A stretch of 64,000 nt of DNA from Endomychus coccineus (Eukaryota > Arthropoda > Insecta > Coleoptera > Endomychidae), in assembly GCA_958510875.1 (NCBI GenBank), contig OY294070.1, forward strand, positions 116,416,703-116,480,702, read 5' to 3'. Of the stretch, positions 37,265 to 48,914 are shown in pieces; position 1 is the stretch's first letter; every line of letters starts with the position of its first letter. A program made the position numbers and the translations under genes. The notes under the pieces are model-generated. The model was not told where the DNA came from. It did not search any database and worked only from the letters and a program-made list of their open reading frames with translations.

Positions 37265-39459
37265 CATAGATATTATATATACATACATGGATAGCGCATC
37301 AGGGATTTTCATTGACTCCAACATATGGAACGGCTGACAAGTGGCAAAACATCGTTCTAGCCATAAGAGTACATGTTACTGTAATCAATCATATTATGTT
37401 GTTTTCAAAAGAAAATAGATACAGAAAACTATTTTAGTGCTTTCTTTTTAGTTGTGATTAGTTGTTTGGCTTTTTACTTTCATTGTATCAAATGATATTG
37501 TGTAATAACTCTTCGACGACAATAAGGTTATAATAGTGAAGTGTGTGATTAATTAGTCTTCTTGGATACTTTTAATAAATCTAAGACATAACAATAGTGA
37601 AATCGTGTTCCGCATTTGGATGTACAAATCGGTATCAAAAAGGAGGACCTAGTTTTCACTGGTATTTACAAGTTTAGTAGATACTGGATAGTGGTAGTAG
37701 ATACTTAATTCACAATAATGCAATTAAAACGTAGACGTTAGAAGTACAATTTTAATCGACTATGCACAATCGAAAAAAGAAACTAATAGTGTAATAATTA
37801 CTGTTCATTTCAGTTTTCCTTCAGATGAAAATTGAAACAAAAATGGGTAATAGCAATGAAGAGAAACAACTTCGTGCCCAAGAAGAATTATCATCTTTGT
37901 AGTGAACACTTTACAGAAAATGATTTCGTGTATTCATTTGGAAAGAAATCAGTAAAAGACCATGTAGTTCCTTCTAGTATTTTAAATTTTCCGGCTAATG
38001 TCTTTAAACGTAAGGTGAAACCCAGAGAACTTAGAAATCGGTAAACAATATGAATTTGTCATAATTTTTAGCTGGGTATATGTTGTTATTATTATGTTTT
38101 CACCAGTGATGATGCAAACATTATTTGTTGTGAGGGCACCTCATTTAGGATCAATGAAGAACAACCTGTAAATGAACCAGAAAGTTGGTTGATTATATAC
38201 TTTTTCAAATTGCGAAGCATACTATTGATAAGCAAAAAATAGTAATCAAATACTTGACTACAAGGAATCGCAGAATGAATGCAAGGGTTAAAAAAATCTG
38301 AAAATGTATTAAAACATGTGAAGGATAGGCAGGACATTTCAGAACAATGTTTACTTTTATTACCGAAGAATTTGTATTTTTTACAGTAACAGTACCTAAT
38401 ATTATATAATAATGTTCCTCTGTTGGTAAAATTTAAGTTTAAAATTAAGGTGACTTATAATCTAATTTGTAACTATAAACATTAATGCTGTGAACTAAAA
38501 CCCTGTTTATTTCACTTTTATTTTCTTTAGAAACTGGAATATTTTGCTAATGTTTATTATTATAACACAAAAGGCAAGCTAGCAATTTGGCATCTGCGAC
38601 TAGCCACAATACCAGAAGTTCACCACTGAATAACAATAGCTGCTCATTTATATACTTTCCAGTTCTTCTTCTTTACATTTAGCGTCTTGAGGCACAACCG
38701 GACTCAATCTCTGGCTCAGGAAAAATCCAGGTTTGGGTTATATGGTAGCAGAGTAATAATTTTGATGAATCACATACTTAATTTTTTTCGAACCAGTCCA
38801 AGAAATAGCTACCTATATTATTTCTGTCTAATAATTTGAGCATTTTGATATTTATAGATATATTTCTTCAATAGCTTACTTAATTTTGAATATGTATATG
38901 TCACTTGTTTTCCATATTATAACTAAATCTTCACATTATGAAAGATGTTGTTTTATTTATTAGGTCATGTATGGTAATGATTCTGTTGTTGAATATATGT
39001 ATTAATTAATAATTGGTGCTGTTGATAACTAAATATGCCATTTAACTTGGGGTAGAGTAATTTCAGTTAATTACATACTAAAGTTTTCCATTGATGAAAT
39101 ACAGAATAAGTTGTATATGGGTGCTTCATCGAAATATGACTAAATTCAAAATGAGCGATATTTAATTCTGTATCTTTAATGTAATTTTGTACATAATACC
39201 ATTATGTATTGTTGCTGAATCAAAAAAACCGATCAAATAGGATTATAACTTGATAATTCATGAAATTCGAAAAGTGCTTCATATAAAACAATGTAAATTA
39301 TGCATGTTCTTGCCACTTGTCACGTGGTTAGAATGATCTTCATCTCTGTCTAATACCAGGCTGGAATAGGTCTTCTGTCTCTCTTACGTGTTGGAGTCAT
39401 CGACTGAACAGAGGTTTGTATACCATGCGCTATCTATGTATGTATATATAATATCTATG
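37265..39459 (+). mobile_element. P-superfamily-like element with THAP gene, exact 8-bp target duplication
   Basis: The terminal inverted repeats are 35 bases with one mismatch, starting CATAGATATTATATATACAT at 37265 and mirrored to 39459. Further inverted words lie inside (gactccaaca, tgacaagtggcaa). The flanks are a perfect 8-base duplication, GAAATAAC (37257-37264 and 39460-39467). CA-initial inverted repeats, an 8-bp duplication and a THAP-type protein together fit the P superfamily. At 2195 bases and without a recognised catalytic region it is non-autonomous. Confidence 0.7.
37594..38395 (+). pseudogene. THAP zinc-finger gene of the P-like element
   Basis: Exon 1 (37594-37661) reads VKSCSAFGCTNRYQKGGPSF, the start of a C2CH THAP finger (C-x4-C). 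The expected start codon is ATA rather than ATG. A donor GTATTT follows. Exon 2 (37814-38040) begins FPSDE, then a one-base frameshift, then KWVIAMKRNNFVPKKNYHLC and SEHFTENDF, giving the last Cys and His, and VPSSILNFP as the AVP box. A third segment from 38107 may follow the donor-like CGGTAAAC. Around 38265-38385, in shifted frames, NARVKKSENVLKHVKDRQDI looks like the coiled coil after THAP domains in P/THAP9-type transposases. The lost start and frameshifts mark it as a pseudogene. THAP domains bind DNA, here probably the element's own ends. Confidence 0.7.
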
Positions 39460-40483
39460 GAAATAACCTTCTCACAGTTGTAGTAGAGTCATCATTTTTA
39501 TAAAACGATTTAACAAAGAAAGCACGATGCGCGCTTGACTACTGTTCCATATTTATTAACTGGCATTAAATTACTGACAATTTATCATTAGCTTCAGCGC
39601 CCTCACCCAAACGTCAACTAAATAACAGAGTTTTTAAAATTTCCCGCTCCAATGTTGAACCTGTTATTTCCACAATAATATATCGAAGCATCTAGATTTC
39701 TGTACATTTTTTTCAATATACGATTTTAATTTTATTAATCGTGAAAACGAGTGTTGCATTCAATCTCATTATCTGAACTAAACTAGTGCAAAATAATATA
39801 TTTACTATGCCTATAATTAAACGCTTAGTAGATACTATGCATGTAATTGTTTATCAATATAGAGTACAGTTCAACATGTTATTATTATATGTTGAAAATA
39901 ATTGTCTGTTCTGCTATCTGAATTATTTATTAGAAGCTCTCCGTCTGACGTGTTCGATATGGGGGAGGAGAACTGTTTTACAAGTAAAAATAATTACAAA
40001 TGTTATATGATAATGTATAGTTAGATCTAGTTTCTATACAAGAATTATTAATTCAAACGATACTTTGAATATTCCTTTCATTACTTCCTTAGACATATTA
40101 AGTATTGAGCGTAGAAAACGACTTGAAGATGTTTCATTTCATTTCACATTTACTAAATTCATATATCACTCTCTATAAAATGAGATCTCTGAATTCTTCA
40201 TAATATATGACGAAGTTTTGATTTCCTTTGACAATTAGTGAATTTATTTCACGCTATGTAGTTTGAACTGATCTTGAATATCAAAATTTAGTTAAACTGA
40301 AATCAGAATTGCTTGAACCCTGATGATTCGTATCCCAATAACTTCAGCATATACGTCACGAGCAGCCCACATGCATTTTAACACAGCACGGCCCTAATGT
40401 GAAAGATTTTTGTGATATTCTGGCAAATATTACGGAGAATCAGTATTTATAAATCCATTATAATATCCGCTTTTTAAAATGTA

Positions 40484-41590
40484 TAGGGTTTCCAGAAATT
40501 CGTATGCAAAACTGAAGGAGGTGATTATACACGAAAAAAAAATTTCATACCAACATATGCTTTAATACAGCGCTTTATTGATTAACAAATAAATCATAAA
40601 ATAATTATTGAATAACAAAAATTAACAAATAATTATAACATGTGCTGTCCGCTATTCATGTCAATGCCACTTTCTAGTCGATTCCTCATGTAGTTAAGTC
40701 AAAAGTGTGAAAAATATCTACAATTTTAGAGACCGCACGAAAATGTAGAATGCTTTTTGCATTGTGTTCAGGATGGCTTACACATTGTTAGTGAGAAAAA
40801 AAGGGGCCTCGTGATTATTAAAATTATTAAACAATGAAAAATCATTTTCGATTAACAAATGGAATGTCTTTTATGAAAAATGGAATATTTCGGGCTCTTT
40901 TAATCTGAAGTTTTTGAAATTTCGTATCTAATCAGGAGTTTTTCTGAGGTCGGATAATGAAACATCTGACCTGTTTGATGGAAAACCCGGAAAATGTTAC
41001 TAAATCTTAACAACAAACACCATTTCAGCAGTTCCATCTGATTTTATTGATGTTCATGGGCGCGCAGCGCCTTTTCCGATTTGGTTTAATGTTTTACATA
41101 CTCGCCAATTATTAGGTAAACGGAATACAAACAGGAGTTGCGCCTGTGAAAACCAAAGAAATCAACCAGAAAGACCACCAAGATGCTTGGCATATGCATT
41201 TACGGACAGCCAGTATATTAGTTGAAGACCGAATTCCCTATTTACTATGGCAGGTGTCAGTTGCGAATCGCGGTCACTTTTATCGCCGACTTGCATTTTG
41301 TTTTCAGAAAAGAAGAACCGAAATGCTTACCAACTATTACAGGTAACAAAAAACAAAAATAAGTAAGAAAAAATAATGTTTCATGCTATGCACTTTGAAT
41401 GAAATATACAGGGTTCAAATCCAAAATTCAAAGTTAATCGTTAAATTCTAGGGTTCACTGTTACAATAGATTAAACTTCAAACTGTCGAGTAGTATAGTG
41501 ACAAAAATCTGATACATAGGCTAGCTTGAATTTCAATGAAGTAGCTCTATTTCTAGTTTCCGTATGTACATTTGCCAATGAAACACCCTA
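40484..41590. mobile_element. possible miniature element (TAGGGTTTC ends)
   Basis: TAGGGTTTCC at 40484 and the complement of TAGGGTGTTTC at 41590, each next to TA. No long arms were found, so the pairing of these two ends is tentative. A 66-residue plus frame inside (41146-41346) has no known domain. Confidence 0.35.
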
Positions 41591-43294
41591 TATAACTTTC
41601 AAATCCTACATTTGCTCTTAACTCTGAACAAATAAGAGTGCTCTATGCTCTGGTAGGTTATTTGTTAGTTTATTTCTAGAAATATTAACATTAACTGAAC
41701 ACATAAGAGTACATATATTATCTACAAGCGGCAACCATAGGTTAGTAGGTTATTTGTGAGTTTATTTTTAGATGCTATAATATTAAATGAAGCGACCGGC
41801 AATTCTAAATTACTAGCACAGAATGAGAGAAGAATGGAAACTGACTGAATATGCATGTGCAGCGTCCTACGTTCCCGTATGACCACTATTCTCGAACATA
41901 GACCGAATAGTACTGTCAATTTCATTGAACGATATTGATTTATTTGGTCTGTGATAGGCAATGCTTTCAGAATAACATTTTGGTTTACCGAGCGAATTTT
42001 TCCTCTAGGTTTGTGCAATTTATCGAATTGAGAATGAGTGGAGGATCTTATTACATTGTGAAATCTTGTCTCAGTAATAAATTTGATAATCCTTAAGTGA
42101 TATTTTTCAACGACTCGATATGTGAATATATCAAGTCTATTATTAATATTATATTATCGATAATAAATCTAGGCCAATTGCAGTAAAGTTTTCAAAGGCA
42201 AAGCGTAGGCCAAATTTATAAACCTCATTAAGTATTTATCAACACAGTGTTGTAGTAAGTATTACTTGTAACACATATTTTTCATGAGGCTAGATAAAAT
42301 TTATTATATGTAATATTATATGTTTTATGATACTGATAACTTATATTATATGAAAGTGATTTTTAAGTGTCTTTTATTTGTAGTGTAATTAGTAATACTA
42401 AAATAAACAATATTGTGTCAAAGCCAGTTTCAAGGATGATTCGAATTGTGCGCGAAATAATCGATATTGTTAAATTGTCAATACGGTGTGGTGATAACCT
42501 TCGTTCACCTTTATTGCAATAAGAGGTTGAATATTTGCTATTGGTTCTTATGGAACTTTGCATTCTTCAACTCCTTATTCTATGGTTAGTAGGTTACATG
42601 TAGTTATTTATAAGTTTATTTTTAGATGACATAGAACGCTTGAGTATGGCTGTAGCACCAATGATGATTTTCCAATATCACAAGCTTAATTTTAACGAAT
42701 TTGTAATTTATTTCGAATGAACAGTATCGTAAAAATTTTGCCAAACTCAAGCTTCTAATATAGATAAGTAGAAATATTCATGTTATTTCTTTTCAAACGT
42801 AAACGGATTATTTTCAACGAGGCTTTAGTTACTTTGAACAACTTTCATGAAACAATTGTGATAATTTTTCAAAAAACTCGTCTTCCACGGGACGCAACTT
42901 ATAGGTAGGGGTCTCTTTTTTCGAGTACAGGACAGAACTCGGATGTAGCCGACACCACGCGTGTTTCTCTAAACGGAAATATTTGAAAATTAATCATATA
43001 CAATTGTTTATTACATCGCGAGAACGTAATATAGAAACGAAATTTGTAGGAAAACATGCTTTATTAACCATCAATTTCAAAAAAAAAATTGAATCGAATA
43101 TATATGTCAGAGCCTCCATTGAATTATTTTCCAATTGATTCCAAAACAGTTGCTGATACTTGTGAAATTTCGAAACGGTACAAATTAAATGATCAGTATT
43201 TAAATTTATGAACAGTACACTTTCACAGTATTTTATTCCAAATGGTTACCAGGGTAAACTACCGGCTAAATATACCTCTGCTTCTGATAGCGTA

Positions 43295-43720
43295 GTTCCG
43301 AAACTCCAAGCGGCAAGGTTACCGCAGGTTGGTGTGTGAAATTTTATAATCGTTTTGGGAATACGAGGTCAGTAAGTTATTTGGAATTTTTTTGTAATTG
43401 ATTGATTTTCCTTGTACTTGTACACATTGAGGAAACACCAAGCGGCAACATTATCGCAGATTAGTTTGTTGAATAAAAAAAAATATTGATAATATTGGGT
43501 TAGTAGGTTATTTGAAAGTATGTTCTTGTAATTGACTGTTTTTTCTTTCCCTTGTACAAATGCATGAAACTCCAAGAAAGTTTGTTTTTGCAATTGATTC
43601 ATTTTCCTTGCCCTTGTACACTTGCAGGAAACTCCAAGCGTTATCGCAGGTTCGTTTGTAAAATTTTATATCTTTTTGGGAAAGTTAAGTTAGTAGGTTA
43701 TTTGTTTCAATAAACTTATT
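43295..43720. repeat. degenerate tandem repeat, about three copies of 130-150 bases
   Basis: Copies start near 43301, 43435 and 43627 with gaaac(t/a)cca-agcg, followed by TTATCGCAG-like words, a T-rich part and (G)TTAGTAGGTTATTTG, then TTGATT..TTTTCCTTG. The GTTAGTAGGTTATTTG word also occurs alone at 41650, 41742 and 42580, so the unit has spread locally. Confidence 0.6.
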
Positions 43721-43984
43721 GCCTGATATTGCATATTTTATCAATACTTACTGTACATTTGCACCCTAAGCTGAAGATAAAACGAAGAAGAGATTTAGAA
43801 CGCAACCAACCAATCAAATTGGAGCCGTTACCTTCAAATACTTTAATAAAATTCAAGAGTTTCACTTATCATCCGTTAGTAATTAATACATTTGTTTTCT
43901 GAATTTGCAATACAACCACTTTATAGATGTAAAAACAAGCTAAAAAATCGTTTAGGCAACACCTTTGATAACGTTTCGGACTTT

Positions 43985-46900
43985 GACAAATCCGGGATTT
44001 ACAAAATCGGTTGTGAGTCGCGTTCAAAATGCTATGTGGATCAAACTAAAAGAAACTCGCTATAATGAACTTTTTGTCCATAAAAAGAAAAATAACATAC
44101 AACTTCTTGTTCTACTGAGAATGACACATTGTCAAAAAATCTTCGACAAATCCGGGATTTACAAAATCAATTGTGAGTCGTGTTCAAAATGCTATGTAGG
44201 TTAAACTAAAAGGAACATTCTAACTCGGTATAATGAACATTTTGTTCATATAAAGAAAAATAACATACAACTTCTTGTTCTACTGAGAATGACACATTGT
44301 CAAAAAATTTTCGACAAATCCGGGATTTACAAAATCAATTGTGAGTCGTGTTGAAAATGCTATGTAGGTTAAACTGAAAGGAACATTCTAACTCGGTATA
44401 ATGAACATTTTGTTTATATGAAGAAAAATAACATACAACTTCTTGTTCTACTGAGAATGACACATTGTCAAAAAATCTTTGACAAATCCGGGATTCACAA
44501 AATCAATTGTGAGTCTTGTTGAAAATGCTATGTAGGTTAAACTAAGAGGAACATTCTAACTCGGTACAATGAACATTTTGTTCATATGAAGAAAAATAAC
44601 ATACAACTTCTTGTTCTACTGAGAATGACACATTGTCAAAAAATCTTTGACAAATCCGGGATTCACAAAATCAATTGTGAGTCTTGTTGAAAATGCTATG
44701 TAGGTTAAACTAAGAGGAACATTCTAACTCGGTACAATGAACATTTTGTTCATATGAAGAAAAATAACATACAACTTCTTGTTCTACTGAAATTGACACA
44801 TTGTCAAAAAATCTTCCACAAATCCGGGATTTCCAAATTCAATTGTGAGTCGTGTTCAAAATGCTATGTAGGTTAAACTAAAAGGAACATTCTAACTCGG
44901 TATAATGAACATTTTGTTCATATAAAGAAAAATAACATACAACTTCTTGTTCTACTGAGAATGACACATTGTCAAAAAATCTTCGACAAATCCGGGATTT
45001 ACAAAATCAATTGTGAGTCGTGTTGAAAATGCTATGTAGGTTAAACTGAAAGGAACATTCTAACTCGGTATAATGAACATTTTGTTTATATGAAGAAAAA
45101 TAACATACAACTTCTTGTTCTACTGAGAATGACACATTGTCAAAAAATCTTTGACAAATCCGGGATTCACAAAATCAATTGTGAGTCTTGTTGAAAATGC
45201 TATGTAGGTTAAACTAAGAGGAACATTCTAACTCGGTACAATGAACATTTTGTTCATATGAAGAAAAATAACATACAACTTCTTGTTCTACTGAGAATGA
45301 CACATTGTCAAAAAATCTTTGACAAATCCGGGATTCACAAAATCAATTGTGAGTCTTGTTGAAAATGCTATGTAGGTTAAACTAAGAGGAACATTCTAAC
45401 TCGGTACAATGAACATTTTGTTCATATGAAGAGAAATAACATACAACTTCTTGTTCTACTGAGAATGACACATTCTCAAAAAATCTTCGACAAATCCGGG
45501 ATTTACAAAATCAATTGTGAGTCGTGTTGAAAATGCTATGTAGGTTAAACTAAAAGGAACATTCTAACTCGGTATAATGAACATTTTGTTCATATAAAGA
45601 AAAATAACATACAACTTCTTGTTCTACTGAGAATGACACATTGTCAAAAAATCTTCGACAAATCCGGGATTTACAAAATCAATTGTGAGTCGTGTTGAAA
45701 ATGCTATGTAGGTTAAACTAAAAGGAACATTCTAACTCGGTATAATGAACATTTTGTTCATATGAAGAAAAATAACATACAACTTCTTGTTCTACTGAGA
45801 ATGACACATTGTCAAAAAATCTTCGACAAATCCGGGATTTACAAAATCAATTGTGAGTCGTGTTGAAAATGCTATGTAGGTTAAACTAAAAGGAACATTC
45901 TAACTCGGTATAATGAACATTTTGTTCATATGAAGAAAAATAACATACCACTTCTTGTTCTACTGAGAATGACACATTCTCAAAAAATCTTCGACAAATC
46001 CGGGATTTACAAAATCAATTGTGAGTCGTGTTGAAAATGCTATGTAGGTTAAACTAAAAGGAACATTCTAACTCGGTATAATGAACATTTTGTTCATATG
46101 AAGAAAAATAACATACAACTTCTTGTTCTACTGAGAATGACACATTGTCAAAAAATCTTCGACAAATCCGGGATTTACAAAATCAATTGTGAGTCGTGCT
46201 GAAAATGCTATGTAGGTTAAACTAAGAGGAACATTCTAACTCGGTACAATGAACATTTTGTTCATATGAAGAAAAATAACATACAACTTCTTGTTCTACT
46301 GAGAATGACACATTGTCAAAAAATCTTCGACAAATCCGGGATTTACAAAATCAATTGTGAGTCGTGTTGAAAATGCTATGTAGGTTAAACTAAAAGGAAC
46401 ATTCTAACTCGGTATAATGAACATTTTGTTCATATGAAGAAAAATAACATACAACTTCTTGTTCTACTGAGAATGACACATTCTCAAAAAATCTTCGACA
46501 AATCCGGGATTTACAAAATCAATTGTGAGTCGTGTTGAAAATGCTATGTAGGTTAAACTAAAAGGAACATTCTAATTCGGTATAATGAACATTTTGTTCA
46601 TATGAAGAAAAATAACATACAACTTCTTGTTCTACTGAGAATGACACATTCTCAAAAAATCTTCGACAAATCCGGGATTTACAAAATCAATTGTGAGTCG
46701 TGTTGAAAATGCTATGTAGGTTAAACTAAAAGGAACATTCTAACTCGGTATAATGAACATTTTGTTCATATGAAGAAAAATAACATACAACTTCTTGTTC
46801 TACTGAGAATGACACATTCTCAAAAAATCTTCGACAAATCCGGGATTTACAAAATCAATTGTGAGTCGTGTTGAAAATGCTATGTAGGTTAAACTAAAAG

Positions 46901-47498
46901 GAACATTCTAACTCGGTATAATGAACATTTTGTTCATATGAAGAAAAATAACATACAACTTCTTGTTCTACTGAGAATGACACATTGTCAAAAAATCTTC
47001 GACAAATCCGGGATTTACAAAATCAATTGTGAGTCGTGCTGAAAATGCTATGTAGGTTAAACTAAGAGGAACATTCTAACTCGGTACAATGAACATTTTG
47101 TTCATATGAAGAAAAATAACATACAACTTCTTGTTCTACTGAGAATGACACATTGTCAAAAAATCTTCGACAAATCCGGGATTTACAAAATCAATTGTGA
47201 GTCGTGTTGAAAATGCTATGTAGGTTAAACTAAAAGGAACATTCCAACTCGGTATAATGAACATTTTGTTAATATGAAGAGAAATAACATACAACTTCTT
47301 GTTCTACTGAGAATGACACATTGTCAAAAAATCTTCGACAAATCCGGGATTTACAAAATCAATTGTGAGTCGTGTTGAAAATGCTATGTAGGTTGAACTA
47401 AAAGGAACATTCTAACTCGGTATAATGAACATTTTGTTCATATAAAGAAATAACATACAACTTCTTAATCTACTAAAAAGACACATTGTCAAAAAATC
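43985..47498 (+). repeat. satellite array: about 21 copies of a 168-bp unit derived from a PLE GIY-YIG domain
   Basis: The unit aacttcttgttctactgaga recurs every 168 bases (44101, 44269, 44437, 44605 and on). Because 168 is 56 codons, one plus-strand frame runs through the whole array. It reads DKSGIYKINCESCSKCYVG, stop in place of Gln, TKRNILTRYNEHF, then VHIKKNNIQLLVLLRMTH. This is the PLE endonuclease motif G-I-Y, C-x-x-C, Y-V-G-Q-T-x-R, R-x-x-E-H. The first, most diverged unit keeps CAA at the Gln codon; later units have TAA, and most have a second stop (TCA to TGA) in CSKC. So the array is non-coding DNA made from a coding fragment. Most units differ by only a few bases. Confidence 0.9.
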
Positions 47499-47988
47499 CA
47501 AAATTAAGATGTATATTATCTACGACTTTGTTTACTATTTATTGGATCGTTTCGAATTTTCAAATTATATTTGAGAAAATATAGTCACGGCGTCTTAATT
47601 GACATTGACAATTAAACCATTCGGCAGCAACTGGAATCCTTTGTGAGGCCAAGCGTAGCAAAGCAAAACAACAGCTCTTAATATGTATTCATCTCAAAAA
47701 ATTTGTATAAAATCAACTATATCATCTCAGGCAGATTATACTGTTTGTACTTAGATTCATGAATATTGAGCTTCTAATCAGAGTAGTTCGTTTATCTCGA
47801 AAATAAAGGAACAAATCTACTTTATTATCTAAGACTCGGTAACTATAGGAGATACTAAAAAATGGAAGTAACATCCTTGATCTCTTTTTTCGAGATAAAT
47901 TCACTGACGGGAACAAAACATTTTCTATCAAATTTTGAATACAGGTCTAACCATTTTTCAAGAAAGTTCAAAACACAGTACGGACAAA

Positions 47989-48914
47989 TAGTCCAGGCTG
48001 TGAACCGGGATTTCAGCTATAATTAAAAAAAAAACATGTAAGTTCGAATCAAACTTTTTTCTTTGCATTAGCTTCAGGAGGTTCTCAGGATCATTCATGC
48101 ACCTTAAAACCTCTTGAGAACTACAGCCCCACCCATTGGGGGCGAAAATGGCCCGAAATCTCCAAGTCTTGAATTGTATTTTCTACAAAAAAAGGTAATT
48201 TGGCATTTCGAGTGCACCTAGGAAGTTTTTTGGGTCGCTGAACACGAATCCGTAGCTAGATTTACTCACAATCCATCGTAGGGGAGGTCAAATCGTCAAA
48301 ATTGGCCAATTTCGCACCCTCAATATGTTATTTTGCAATTTACGTGTTTTAGGCATTTCGAATGCACCAAGGGGGTTTTTCGGGTAGCTGAATACGATTC
48401 CGAAGCCAGATTTACTCCGAAGTAATTTTGAAATGCAAAAATAATAAAAATTTAGAAGCATGTCAAATTAGCCGTTTTTGTAAATTTCCCACCCCTACAA
48501 TGATATTCGAGTAAATCTGGCTTCGGAATCGTATTCAGCGACCCAAAAAACCCCTTGGTTCATTCGAAATGCATAAAACACGTAAATTGCAAAATAACAT
48601 GTAGGGGTGCAAAATTGGCCAATTTCGTCGATTTTACCACCCCGGTGGTAAATCTGGCTACGGATTCGTGTTCAGCGACCCAAAAAACTTCCTAGGTGCA
48701 CTCGAAATGCCAAAATACCTTTTTTTGAATAAAACACAATTCAAGACTTGGAGATTTCGGGCCATTTTCGCCCCCCAATGGGTGCGGTTGGGGTTCCCAA
48801 GAGGTTTCAAGGTGTATGAATGATCCTGACACCCTCCTGAAGCTAATGCAAAAAAAAATTTTTGATTCGAACCTACATGTTTTTTTTTTCTTTTCCGGTT
48901 CATAGCCTGGACTA
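47989..48914. mobile_element. long foldback element VIII in the lov intron (TAGTCCAGGC ends)
   Basis: Left end TAGTCCAGGCTGTGAACCGG and right end CCGGTTCATAGCCTGGACTA are inverted repeats. Arms of about 440 bases include ggatcattcatgcacctt and ggccattttcgcccccaatg. Within each arm the TTTTTTGGGTCGCTGAACAC core occurs twice in tandem (48220 and 48375, mirrored at 48525 and 48675). Minus-strand frames of 81 and 121 residues at 48658-49057 are arm sequence. Confidence 0.8.

Larger units (their letters stand above)
36716..39663 (-). mobile_element. Tc1/mariner-superfamily element, split by a nested THAP element
   Basis: Inverted ends share GAAGCGGGAAAATTTAAAAG (36729) and, on the other side, the complement of TTTTTAAAATTTCCCGCTCC (39631). 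Both begin CAGG(G)TTC. The minus-strand transposase starts near 39540, is interrupted by the insertion at 37257-39467, and continues to about 36830. The central catalytic part is deleted. Flanking TA is not preserved exactly. Confidence 0.7.

Noticed and set aside
43965..44204. 79-residue open frame as a gene
   Set aside because: It is simply the first units of the 168-bp array before the first fixed stop; it has no start context and continues as repeats.
43985..47498. CRISPR array
   Set aside because: The repeats are head-to-tail 168-bp units without unique spacers, in a eukaryotic intron.
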